DNA of 64,000 nt, from the NCBI RefSeq assembly GCF_000744945.1, contig NZ_JQMX01000001.1, positions 1,302,001 through 1,366,000 on the forward strand, written 5' to 3'. The notes under the pieces are model-generated. The model ran no database searches and was not told where the DNA came from. It saw only the letters and a list, made by a program, of their open reading frames with translations. A program made the translations under genes and the position numbers. This DNA comes from Carnobacterium maltaromaticum DSM 20342 (GTDB lineage: Bacteria; Bacillota; Bacilli; Lactobacillales; Carnobacteriaceae). Position 1 is the first letter of the stretch. Every line of letters begins with the position of its first letter. This document shows positions 33,255-42,576 of this stretch, in pieces.

Positions 33255-33917
33255 TTAACTCTGTTTCTCCCTTAAAAATAGCTCTAAGTTCTTTCGATGA
33301 ATTTGATAGTTTTGACCTTTTTTTTCAATAAATCCCCATTCTTTGAATTGACTAAATATATGCAATAAATGACGGTAGCTTACCCCTAAATATTCGGAAA
33401 TTTCTGTGTGTTTTTCCTTGTATAAATCATCTACTGAAACCGCAAGCATTAATTCTGCTAGCCGATACTTCAAATCAAAGGATTGATTTGCTGCAAAATG
33501 CTCCATACGAATCAATAATTTATGTCCAATATATTGACTGATTTTTTGTAAAAAATGGACATCATTCAACAAAACTGACTGAGCATAAGACATTGGAATT
33601 CCCAAACAAATTGTCTGACCAAGTGAAACAACGTCTTTCCCTCGCTCTTCAGCTTTGACTAGCGATAATTCACCAATAAAATCATTTCGTTCAATGAACT
33701 GAATAATCAAACGTTTTCCATTTTCTTCTGTCTTTAAAATTTTGGCTTTACCTTGCAAAATATAAAAGATAAAAGGCATTTCATTCCCTTCTTGCTGAAT
33801 AAATTCGTTCATACCAAATTCAAAAATAAAACTATTTTTTAAGGTTTCTTCTGAGAAAAAATTGATTTGTTGCAAAAGTTGTTTTTTACTTGAAACTTGA
33901 TAAGCAGTTTTAATCAT
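33255..33917 (-). CDS. Crp/Fnr family transcriptional regulator
   Basis: A 220-residue regulator with an N-terminal cyclic-nucleotide-binding-type beta roll (FIFYILQGKAKIL, FIGELSLV) and a C-terminal winged helix (TEISEYLGVSYRHLLHIFSQ). It lacks the N-terminal cysteine cluster of Fnr, so no iron-sulfur cluster is expected. It resembles the YeiL subgroup. It is divergent from the yczE-like gene, with a 14-bp palindrome between them. The ribosome binding site AAAGGGG precedes ATG 33917. Effector unknown. Confidence 0.85.
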   Translation of the reverse strand: MIKTAYQVSSKKQLLQQINFFSEETLKNSFIFEFGMNEFIQQEGNEMPFIFYILQGKAKILKTEENGKRLIIQFIERNDFIGELSLVKAEERGKDVVSLGQTICLGIPMSYAQSVLLNDVHFLQKISQYIGHKLLIRMEHFAANQSFDLKYRLAELMLAVSVDDLYKEKHTEISEYLGVSYRHLLHIFSQFKEWGFIEKKGQNYQIHRKNLELFLREKQS

Positions 33918-33936
33918 AAAATTACCCCTTTAAACT

Positions 33937-33950
33937 ATGAGATATCTCAT
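33937..33950. promoter_or_regulatory. Palindromic operator between the Crp/Fnr and YczE-like genes
   Basis: ATGAGATATCTCAT is a perfect 14-bp palindrome in the divergent intergenic region, 20 nt upstream of the Crp/Fnr start codon. It probably controls both genes. It differs from the standard Fnr and Crp half-sites. Confidence 0.6.
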
Positions 33951-34006
33951 ATAGTCTAAATCGATTTTACCATATAATTAAGGAAAATCCTAAAGGAGTT
34001 CTTTGA

Positions 34007-34612
34007 ATGAATACAAACAAATTAATTAAATCGCTTATTTTTTATATGTTTAGTGCTTTTGGAATTAGCCTAACCATTAAAGCAATGATTGGAGTCAGTA
34101 GCTTCAATTCTCTCAACGTTGCTCTAGCAAACGTTACAACAATTAAAATTGGAACTATTACGACAATCATTAACTGTTGTTTTTTACTACTCTGTTGGTT
34201 TCTCGACAATCAACGTGCGATTAAGCCTTACTTCTTGATGCTTATGGCGTTACTCTTATTTGGTACTATAATTAATCTTTTTCTATATACCTTTTTAAAA
34301 TCTGTCACTATTTCTAATTACTTTCTACGTGTCCTCCTATTTATTGTTGGAACAACAATTAGTGGATATAGCACCGGACGTGCTTTATTCTTAAATCTAT
34401 TGAAATTTCCAATCGAACATTTTTGTGTCTTAATTGCCAACCGAAGTAATCACAGCTTCAAATTCTATCGTTATAGCATCGATATCTTCTGCGTATCTTT
34501 TTCATTGCTTCTTTCCTTGCTTTATCAATTGCCTATTGTTGTACGTGAAGGAACAGTCATTAGTTTATTCTTATTATCTTTCATGATTTCATGGGCTAAA
34601 GAAAAAGAGTAA
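34007..34612 (+). CDS. YczE/YyaS-type membrane protein
   Basis: A 201-residue integral membrane protein with about five hydrophobic segments and the family opening FGISLTIKAMIGVSSFNSLN, as in YczE/YyaS proteins. Function is poorly known; some members affect antibiotic or peptide production. The start ATG 34007 follows AAAGGAG. It is divergent from the Crp/Fnr gene, with a shared palindrome, so it is the likely regulatory target. It ends at a bidirectional terminator. Confidence 0.8.
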   Translation: MNTNKLIKSLIFYMFSAFGISLTIKAMIGVSSFNSLNVALANVTTIKIGTITTIINCCFLLLCWFLDNQRAIKPYFLMLMALLLFGTIINLFLYTFLKSVTISNYFLRVLLFIVGTTISGYSTGRALFLNLLKFPIEHFCVLIANRSNHSFKFYRYSIDIFCVSFSLLLSLLYQLPIVVREGTVISLFLLSFMISWAKEKE

Positions 34613-34649
34613 CATTCACAATTATTGGGTAAGACTACTTTATTAAACA

Positions 34650-34687
34650 AAAAAGGAACTCATTCAAAATTGAATGGGTTCCTTTTC
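34650..34687. terminator. Bidirectional terminator between the YczE-like gene and truA
   Basis: AAAAGGAAC-t-CATTCA pairs with TGAATG-g-GTTCCTTTT; T-rich on both strands between convergent genes. Confidence 0.88.
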
Positions 34688-34705
34688 GATTTATTCAGTT
34701 CAATC

Positions 34706-35446
34706 TTAACGGTAGTAAACTTCATCTAGGAAAAGACCTTGGGAAGGTACAGTTTCCCCAGCATATTGTCTAATTTTACTTTCAAAAACTTCTTCAATAG
34801 AGTCCACAATCATTGTGCCTGCACCAATTTCTAAAAGCGTCCCCATGATGATTCTAACCATATTGTGTAAGAAACCATCTCCCACAAAGGTAAAATGAAT
34901 TTTCTTACCCTCTCTCTGGATAGACAGCTCTTCAATTGTTCGAACCGTTGATTTTTTCGACTTTTTAAGTGAAGAAAAACCAATAAAGTCGTGGCTTCCA
35001 ATTAATAGACTGCACGCTTTATTCATTCGATCAATATCTAATTTTTTTGCATATTGAAAAGTATACTGGCGTTCAAATGCTGAAGGAATCGCATCATTCC
35101 AGATATAATAACTATATTTTTTTCCAGTCGCGTTGTATCTAGAATGGAATCTTTCAGGAACTTCTTCGACTTTTTTGATGATAATATCACGAGGCAAATA
35201 GCGATTCATAAACTCAAGCATTTTTGCCAACTCCATCGTTGATTCTGTTTTAAAATTAGCAATTTGTCCTCGCGCATGGGTTCCTGCATCTGTCCGACCA
35301 GAACCAATAATTTCAATTTTTTCAGTGGTCATTTGTTTTAAAATATTTTCAATTTTCCCTTGAATCGTATTATCAGAATCACCCAGTCTCTGCCAACCTA
35401 AGTAACGTTTTCCATCATATTCAATCGTAAGTTTTATATTTCTCAT
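34706..35446 (-). CDS. truA: tRNA pseudouridine(38-40) synthase
   Basis: Converts uridines 38-40 of the tRNA anticodon stem to pseudouridine. The catalytic Asp lies in GRTDAGTHARGQ at about residues 50-61, and the FLHNMVRIIMGTLLEIGAG block is the classic second motif. At 246 residues it has the usual TruA length. It is a single-gene unit here rather than following an ecf-type transporter operon, as in many Lactobacillales. The ribosome binding site AGAGGAG is 14 nt before ATG 35446, somewhat far. Confidence 0.96.
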   Translation of the reverse strand: MRNIKLTIEYDGKRYLGWQRLGDSDNTIQGKIENILKQMTTEKIEIIGSGRTDAGTHARGQIANFKTESTMELAKMLEFMNRYLPRDIIIKKVEEVPERFHSRYNATGKKYSYYIWNDAIPSAFERQYTFQYAKKLDIDRMNKACSLLIGSHDFIGFSSLKKSKKSTVRTIEELSIQREGKKIHFTFVGDGFLHNMVRIIMGTLLEIGAGTMIVDSIEEVFESKIRQYAGETVPSQGLFLDEVYYR

Positions 35447-35587
35447 AGTCTTTATTTTGCTCCTCTTATTTCTCAGATTATTTCGAACAGTTTCTTCTAT
35501 TTTTTATTGCTTGGAACAGCTATACTACAAAAGTATTGTGCTTCTTATCTATTGGCTTATTGTACCAGTAAAGAGAGCAATTAACAA

Positions 35588-36025
35588 TTAGAGGTCTCGA
35601 CTATAAAATACAAGCCTCTCTATTTCTTTAAAACCGTTTCTTTTATAAAATTCTTCAGCAGGCACTCCACGATCCGTTAGAAGTGCAAAATTATTAATAT
35701 CACTACTATCAAGTTCCTTGATTAAATGATTCAAAAGGGCTTTACCAATTCCTTTATTTTGAAAGTTTCTCTTTACACCCATTTCATGTATATAAAATTC
35801 ATTTCCATCCCACCAGACTTTACTCACACCATAAATAAAGCCAACTATTTCATTCTCTTCTAGCGCTAAAACCCCAGTAAATCCAGGTGTATGATAGTAA
35901 TCAGATAGATAATGTTCGGCTCTTTCAACGGTCCATTTATCATTCCATGGCTCGTCATTAAAAATTTCAATAAACGTTTTTGTACATTTAACCAAATCAT
36001 TTTCTGTAAATTTTTTAAATTCCAT
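35588..36025 (-). CDS. GNAT family N-acetyltransferase
   Basis: A 145-residue acetyl-CoA-dependent acyltransferase. Motif A, with the pyrophosphate-binding QNKGIGKALL, is near residues 90-99, preceded by a substrate-side beta strand with EMGV. The C-terminus FYKRNGFKEIERLVFYSRD is typical of the small amino-group acetyltransferases. It starts at 36025 after a GAGGGAATG stretch. No operon partner is visible. The acceptor is unknown. Confidence 0.87.
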   Translation of the reverse strand: MEFKKFTENDLVKCTKTFIEIFNDEPWNDKWTVERAEHYLSDYYHTPGFTGVLALEENEIVGFIYGVSKVWWDGNEFYIHEMGVKRNFQNKGIGKALLNHLIKELDSSDINNFALLTDRGVPAEEFYKRNGFKEIERLVFYSRDL

Positions 36026-36117
36026 AGTGGCATTCCCTCACTTTGTTTGTATTTTTATTGGGTCTGAAAAACGCTGATACATAAACTCACTTCTACCTTA
36101 TTATACCAGTAAATTAA

Positions 36118-36471
36118 GTCATCAAAAAATTAAATTTTGCTGATTTAAGTCAAGAAACCTTTATCTTATTTGAAAGACAGCAGTCCCCGGTTATTGTTGC
36201 TTTTGTCATTAGCCAAGGGATTAAAAATGGATTAAATTTAAAGGTAAATTCTTATGTAAAAAGCTTGAATAAAGGCTTATCTTTAGTTTCAGTTGGGAAA
36301 GGCCTGGCATTCTTATATTCAGGAATAAATGATGGGACCTTGGAAGAAAAATATCATATCAATATTAGCGATTTAGAAACAACTCGTAATAATCAAAATA
36401 TTGTCGCAGCTATTGATAAATATAACGATAATGAGTTACTTCGGGAGTTGCTTACATTTTTAAAGGTTTAA
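36118..36471 (+). pseudogene. C-terminal fragment of a LysR-type regulator
   Basis: The open frame from 36118 (after a TAA at 36115) has no plausible start and reads as the second half of a LysR substrate-binding domain: ADLSQETFILF, then GIKNGLNLKVNSYVKSLNKG, LVSVGKGLAFLYS and a helical end in LLRELLTFLKV. The N-terminal DNA-binding half is missing. An internal TTG at 36265 could start 68 codons but has no ribosome binding site. It is best called a remnant. Confidence 0.65.
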
Positions 36472-36525
36472 TTAATCTAGGCAGTTGATAACGTAAAAAA
36501 GTGCTTATGTTACAGATACTAAAAA

Positions 36526-36566
36526 CAAAAAAGAAATAAAACAGACCTTGTTTTATTTCTTTTTTG
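36526..36566. terminator. Terminator after the mannose-family PTS operon
   Basis: An 18-bp A/T-rich stem (36526-36543 with 36549-36566), U-rich in both directions. It lies between the LysR remnant and the last PTS gene. Confidence 0.8.
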
Positions 36567-36625
36567 CTTAGATATAAATTTTTATCAATAAGACAAATGT
36601 CATAGATAGTGACTTTAATCCTCTT

Positions 36626-37465
36626 TTAAGCTAATCCAACTAATGCTACTGCTATTGAAAACAGAATAACACCTAACAATAATACCGTTGTTTTGACTTT
36701 CTTCCCTAATAACCAATAAATAATTAAAAAGAACATTGCTGGGAAAAAGCCTAACATAATTTGGTCAACATAGGTTTGTAATGACTCAGCAATTTTTCCG
36801 CCACCAACTTTCATAATTAACTCAAATTTAACGTTAGATGCCGTCATCGCACCGATTACCATTAACCCAAGAATCGAAGCTGACTGAGTAATAGATTGAA
36901 CTAAACCACTGTTTCCTAATTCACCAAAGAACTTAGCACCAAACTTAATCCCTTTATCTAAACAGATATATCTCAGCGCAAAGTGTGGCACATTAATAAT
37001 CAGCAAAAAGGCGATGGGACCAAAGATACTTCCCTGATTAGATAATGAGATGGCAATTCCTGTAGCAATCACTTTAAGGGTTCCCCAGAAAAATGAATCA
37101 CCAACTCCAGCAATCGGTCCCATTAAACTTGATTTAACGGCACTTATCGAGGAAGAATCAAAATCATTGTTGCGGGCATTTTCCTCTTCCATAGCACTCG
37201 TGATACCAAATAACAAAGTGGAAATATGTGGTGTAATCGACATAAACTCTAGGTGACGCTGCAGAGCTAAGGCCCGCTCTTCCTTGGTTTCATATAGTCT
37301 CTTAATAATAGGCGCCATCGTGTAGGCAAATGCTACGTTCTGCATGCGCTCATAATTCCATGAGGCATCCAGTGTCAGCGAACGAAAGAACACTGACCAA
37401 AAATCTTTCCGTGTTAATTTAGATCCTTCTGCTACTTCATTTAATGGTTTAGAATTCGTTGTCAT
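36626..37465 (-). CDS. PTS mannose/fructose/sorbose family IID subunit
   Basis: A membrane component of a mannose-class PTS (279 residues). Typical IID features are LTRKDFWSVFFRSLTLDASW at the N-terminus, the long MAPIIKRLY region and the C-terminal hydrophobic segments. I placed the start at ATG 37465 because AGGAGG precedes it by 9 nt; the in-frame TTG at 37471 lies within that spacer. It overlaps the end of IIC by 17 nt. It is the last gene of the gntR-IIA-btpA-IIB-IIC-IID operon. With IIC it forms the channel. Confidence 0.9.
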   Translation of the reverse strand: MTTNSKPLNEVAEGSKLTRKDFWSVFFRSLTLDASWNYERMQNVAFAYTMAPIIKRLYETKEERALALQRHLEFMSITPHISTLLFGITSAMEEENARNNDFDSSSISAVKSSLMGPIAGVGDSFFWGTLKVIATGIAISLSNQGSIFGPIAFLLIINVPHFALRYICLDKGIKFGAKFFGELGNSGLVQSITQSASILGLMVIGAMTASNVKFELIMKVGGGKIAESLQTYVDQIMLGFFPAMFFLIIYWLLGKKVKTTVLLLGVILFSIAVALVGLA

Positions 37466-38222
37466 CGACAAAATCCTCCTGTTGTGTCTTATTTTTACTA
37501 ACGGACATCACTAACATCACTGCTACAATCCCGAAAAGTGCCACACCTACAACGGTTACATTTAAATAAGCCGTTAATAGAAAACCTAGTAAAAGAAAAG
37601 GCACCATATTTTTGGTTAACATCATTTTAGCCAACATGGCGAACCCGATAGCTGGGATGATGCCTGCTGCAATATCAAGGCCATGGGTAATAAATGCAGG
37701 AACAAAAGATAAAATTTTCTCAATTGCTGGTACACCAAGAGCAAATCCAACGGCAACCACCAAAGCAAGTATGACTTTATTCAAGATTGAATAGATAATT
37801 TGCGTTCGTTCAACGCCTTTTATATTCCCCTCTTGGGCATATTTATCAGCTTTGTGGCTCGCATGAGTTAAGAGAAAGGTCATTTGCAAGTTATCAATTA
37901 AAAGCACCAATGTGGCAATTGGCACAGCCAGTAAAACGGCACTTGAAATCGATTGACCACTCATAATAACATATGCTGTAGCAATAATCGTTCCAGAAAC
38001 AAAATCTGGCGGATTGCTAGCACCAACTGGAAAGGCTCCCATAAAGACGAGTTCAAGGGTAGCACCTAATTTCAAACCAGCCTCTACATCACCAAGCGCC
38101 AATCCCACTAAAGGGCCAACAACAATCGGTCGATTCCACATAGTTGAACCAAAGAAGCTATGCATGTATGCAAAAAATGCAATTAAAAATATCAAGATTA
38201 TATTTCCAGCAGTAATCTCCAT
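37449..38222 (-). CDS. PTS mannose/fructose/sorbose family IIC subunit
   Basis: A 257-residue membrane permease of the mannose class, with several hydrophobic segments and the family sequence GLALGDVEAGLKLGATLELV near residues 38-57. It contains GASNPPDFVSGTIIATA, the usual acidic loop. Ribosome binding site AAGGAGG precedes ATG 38222. It lies between IIB and IID. The C-terminal DFVDDNEF tail overlaps the IID start, indicating coupled translation. Confidence 0.9.
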   Translation of the reverse strand: MEITAGNIILIFLIAFFAYMHSFFGSTMWNRPIVVGPLVGLALGDVEAGLKLGATLELVFMGAFPVGASNPPDFVSGTIIATAYVIMSGQSISSAVLLAVPIATLVLLIDNLQMTFLLTHASHKADKYAQEGNIKGVERTQIIYSILNKVILALVVAVGFALGVPAIEKILSFVPAFITHGLDIAAGIIPAIGFAMLAKMMLTKNMVPFLLLGFLLTAYLNVTVVGVALFGIVAVMLVMSVSKNKTQQEDFVDDNEF

Positions 38223-38235
38223 TTATTTCTCCTCC

Positions 38236-38709
38236 TTAAATCAATTTTCTGATGTCAACAGCTTGCTCATCAGGTACCATCTGAACGGTTAGATCAACAC
38301 CTGTTTTTAACAATTGTTGAATCAACTCGATATCATCTGCTGATAAGTGAACTGATTTTGAGACTTGCTTTCTATCCGCACCATCCTTCATGCCACCTAA
38401 ATTAATTTCCTTAATCAACGGCACTTGACTGGCTAATTTGGCTACGTCTTCTATTGACTCACATAAAATCAATAAACTATACTTATCTGTTACACCAGAA
38501 TTTAACGCTGCGATAGAATCATCAATGCTTTTCATAACTAGTTTAACACCAGTTGGCACAGCCATCTTCATCGCTGTCATCTTCAACGGATCCTGCATAA
38601 TTGTATCACTAGCAATTAAGATACAATTGGTTTGTAAAAACTTTGTCCAGGTAAATCCAACTTGTCCATGAATCAAACGGTGATCTACTATCACTAATTT
38701 AATACTCAT
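38236..38709 (-). CDS. PTS mannose/fructose/sorbose family IIB subunit
   Basis: The cytoplasmic phosphocarrier that hands phosphate to the sugar. The phosphorylated His is in DHRLIHGQVGF (His14). Length 157 residues is normal. I prefer ATG 38709 over GTG 38712, which overlaps the stop of the BtpA-like gene; GGGAGG lies 10 nt upstream. Expression is probably coupled to the BtpA-like gene by that overlap. Confidence 0.9.
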   Translation of the reverse strand: MSIKLVIVDHRLIHGQVGFTWTKFLQTNCILIASDTIMQDPLKMTAMKMAVPTGVKLVMKSIDDSIAALNSGVTDKYSLLILCESIEDVAKLASQVPLIKEINLGGMKDGADRKQVSKSVHLSADDIELIQQLLKTGVDLTVQMVPDEQAVDIRKLI

Positions 38710-38711
38710 CA

Positions 38712-39458
38712 CTATAACGCCTCCCTATGTTTTTTTATCAATTTCATAAATTTTCGTACATTTTCACGACTGACATCGCCAGTATCTTTTTTTGTATCCT
38801 TAAAACAACTTCCCACAATTGCTGCATCACAAATTGCTAATTGTGCCAAGACATTATCATCTGTTACACCTGCTGCTACCACCAAAGGAAACTCACCAAG
38901 AGAATCTCTAAATTCTTGAATCTTTTCCATTGATGTTTCTTCGCCTGTTGCATTTTGAGTCACTGCTACAGCATCACATCTCGTTTTAGCAATGTTTAAA
39001 TCCTCTGATAAGCTCTTTTCTGATAATTCTGGTTGATATTTAAAGCGGACACCACCGATTAAGCAAGCTTTGGTTCGTCCTCGTTCTAGATCAAAGAAAG
39101 CTTGGAGCGTTGCTTCATCTCGCTGCTTGACATGACCAACAACTGAATCGACTTGAACAATATCTAGCTCGTATTTATTTGCCAAGTAAAAACCCATACT
39201 ATCTAAATTCAAACAATTTACTCCAATTGGAATTGGCAATTTCAGGGAAACAATGTATTGGATAGCTTTTTCAAGCTGAATAAAATCCCCATAATAATTT
39301 TCCATCATGATACAATCTACGCCTTCTTCAACATAAATCGCAATTTCCTTTTTGGCACGCTCTTGAATCTCTGCTTCTGACTCTCCTTTTAAATGAATCA
39401 TGGCAATAATTGGTTTTCTTGTATTAAAAATATCTAAAAATACTTTTTTTTCCGACAT
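38712..39458 (-). CDS. BtpA/SgcQ family protein
   Basis: A 248-residue TIM-barrel protein of the BtpA family, similar to E. coli SgcQ, which also sits in a PTS operon. Conserved segments are IAMIHLKGESEAE, DCIMMENYYGDF and VVAAGVTDDNVLAQLAICDA. BtpA of cyanobacteria was linked to photosystem I assembly, but its enzymatic role in PTS operons is unknown. It sits between IIA and IIB, so a role on the imported sugar phosphate is inferred. Ribosome binding site AGAGAGG. No catalytic residues can be assigned with confidence. Confidence 0.82.
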   Translation of the reverse strand: MSEKKVFLDIFNTRKPIIAMIHLKGESEAEIQERAKKEIAIYVEEGVDCIMMENYYGDFIQLEKAIQYIVSLKLPIPIGVNCLNLDSMGFYLANKYELDIVQVDSVVGHVKQRDEATLQAFFDLERGRTKACLIGGVRFKYQPELSEKSLSEDLNIAKTRCDAVAVTQNATGEETSMEKIQEFRDSLGEFPLVVAAGVTDDNVLAQLAICDAAIVGSCFKDTKKDTGDVSRENVRKFMKLIKKHREAL

Positions 39459-39473
39459 TTGATAACTTCCTCT

Positions 39474-39890
39474 CTAAAAATCTTCTTCTTCTAACTCTAT
39501 TTGATCAAGTTGAATACGAACAATCCCTTTCTGAGCTTCTTTAATCATCTCATCAATTGATTCATCTGAAATCATTTCTGATCCATCTAGAAGTACTTGC
39601 AACGCCAAACTTAAATTCACACCAGAAAGCAACACACCATTGGGATAATTTACCAAACTTAACATAGCGTTTACAACGCTAGCTCCGTACATATCTCCCA
39701 TAACAATAAACTGCTGATCAGGATGGTCAATCATCTCCTTTTCAATCTCTGCCACAAAATCTGTAGCACTTTTCCCAGGTGTCAAAGAATAGGTCGAAAT
39801 CTCTTTAGCCATACTACCAGCAATCAACTCAAGGGCATTTTTAATGCCTAACGCCAACTCTCCATGGGTTGCAATAATTATTTTTTTCAT
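39474..39890 (-). CDS. PTS mannose/fructose/sorbose family IIA subunit
   Basis: Cytoplasmic phosphoryl acceptor from HPr (138 residues). The phosphorylated His is His9 in IIIATHGELALG, and the family motif VMGDMYGASVVNA follows. I chose ATG 39890, preceded by AGGAGATG; in-frame upstream starts lie inside the GntR gene and lack sites. The C-terminus is very acidic (LEEEDF). It lies right after the GntR gene in the same operon. Confidence 0.9.
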   Translation of the reverse strand: MKKIIIATHGELALGIKNALELIAGSMAKEISTYSLTPGKSATDFVAEIEKEMIDHPDQQFIVMGDMYGASVVNAMLSLVNYPNGVLLSGVNLSLALQVLLDGSEMISDESIDEMIKEAQKGIVRIQLDQIELEEEDF

Positions 39891-39909
39891 GATACATCTC
39901 CTTTTTATC

Positions 39910-40632
39910 TTAATAAGAACGAATGGCAACTTTATATAATTTAGAATTAATGAACTGTTCATTGAAGTAAATAAGTTTGTTGGAAGCATTTAAGACTTGT
40001 TGCTTAATGTGAAGCAACGGATCCCCTTCTTCAACTTGCAAATATTGAGCTACTTCAGCTGATGCAATTGACACGTCAATGACATTATCAAAATGATTGA
40101 TGTGATATCCCTGCGACTTCAACACCTCAATTAAAGAATCAGATTCTGTCAAATTATCAACAAGCGCTTCCATTTCTTTCACAACGTAATCAATTTCAAA
40201 AATAACCGGTTGATAATCAATGCTTCGGATACGCTTTAAGGAAATTATTTCAGACTCGATAAATCCCAATTCTGCTTTTTGACCGTCACTTAAACCTAGG
40301 TATTCCTTTTTTAAAATTTTGGTAGTCGGAATACTATTAGATGTGACACCTGCTGACGTAAAACTACCGCCGGCACTAATTGTTTCTTTGTAGACAGGAA
40401 ATACAACATAAGCGCCTTTCCCTTGTTTTTTTTCAACAATCCCTCGATCAACAAGCATCTTTAAAGCATTTCTAACCGTAACGCGACTAATATCATATGT
40501 TTTCATCCATTCACCTTCAGAAGGAAGTTTCTCACCATATTGATAACTACCAGATAGTATCTTATTTTCAATCAGATTAGCTAACTGGTTATAGAGTGGA
40601 ACTAGAGTGCTTCCAGAAATTTCTTTTTTCAT
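39910..40632 (-). CDS. GntR family (HutC/UTRA) regulator of the PTS operon
   Basis: A 240-residue regulator with an N-terminal winged helix (YGEKLPSEGEWMKTYDISRV, then TVRNALKMLVDRGIVEKKQG) and a C-terminal UTRA ligand domain. It is the first gene of the PTS operon, so it controls its own transcript and probably senses the sugar phosphate. I chose ATG 40632 because AAGGGGG precedes it; the ATG 33 nt further upstream has no site. Two TTAACATGTATTA copies just upstream are the likely operators. Confidence 0.9.
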   Translation of the reverse strand: MKKEISGSTLVPLYNQLANLIENKILSGSYQYGEKLPSEGEWMKTYDISRVTVRNALKMLVDRGIVEKKQGKGAYVVFPVYKETISAGGSFTSAGVTSNSIPTTKILKKEYLGLSDGQKAELGFIESEIISLKRIRSIDYQPVIFEIDYVVKEMEALVDNLTESDSLIEVLKSQGYHINHFDNVIDVSIASAEVAQYLQVEEGDPLLHIKQQVLNASNKLIYFNEQFINSKLYKVAIRSY

Positions 40633-40658
40633 TGTATCCCCCTTCTCTTCAACTTGTA

Positions 40659-40691
40659 TTAACATGTATTAAGTCGTCTTAACATGTATTA
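40659..40691 (-). promoter_or_regulatory. Paired operators of the GntR regulator
   Basis: TTAACATGTATTA occurs twice (40659-40671 and 40679-40691, 20-bp spacing, same helical face) between the promoter and the gntR start. Each copy is itself an imperfect palindrome around ACATGT. The second overlaps the -10 element. Confidence 0.65.
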
Positions 40692-40716
40692 TAGTAAGCG
40701 CTTTTAATTTTGTCAA
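40688..40716 (-). promoter_or_regulatory. SigA promoter with cre site in the spacer (PTS operon)
   Basis: On the minus strand -35 TTGACA (40711-40716), a 17-nt spacer and -10 TATAAT (40688-40693), a near-consensus promoter. The spacer holds a cre-like TAAAAGCGCTTACT (40693-40706; 12 of 14 positions), so CcpA would block it. Confidence 0.8.
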
Positions 40717-40741
40717 CAAAAACTTTTTTATTGACGTTAAT

Positions 40742-40910
40742 TTAAAATGGGGACAGTCATTAAATTCATTTTCTGCTAGGGAGCTCCAACGATTAAAAAT
40801 AATGTATCAAACTACGGATAATTTCCTACTATTCGATGAATTGGCTATCTTTGTTCAAAAAACTTCTGAAAGAAAAATTGTCTTAGAGCATCATCTTCAA
40901 ATTACAGGTA
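40742..40910 (+). pseudogene. Decayed fragment of a UvrA-like ABC gene
   Basis: This stretch aligns base by base, with small deletions, to 48485-48700 of the UvrA-like gene. It begins TTAAAATGGGGACAGTC (intact copy GTAAAATTGGGACAGTC). It continues through CTCCAACGATTAAAAAT and CATCAAACTACGGATAAT-like segments, then CTATCTTTGTTCAAAAAACT and TTAGAGCAT. The signature, Walker B and linker parts are broken by deletions and frameshifts. A chance 66-codon ORF (40802-41002) crosses it and is not a gene. Confidence 0.7.
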
Positions 40911-41031
40911 ATCCTTTGAAAAGGTTTTCAATATGCGGAACAATTGGAACCAGTGAACCGACAAACGTATACCTATGCCACGTAAACAAAGAAACAAGCT
41001 AATGAGTGATTAATTAGCTTGCTCAATCTAT

Positions 41032-42516
<1,485 letters not shown>

Positions 42517-42576
42517 CTATAATGGTTGAGTTATTTTTAAGTCGCATAGCTTAATTGCTAAACGAACTGTGTTACC

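Noticed and set aside
40802..41002. 66-codon plus-strand ORF
   Set aside because: It is a chance frame through the decayed UvrA-like fragment, with codons from different original frames.
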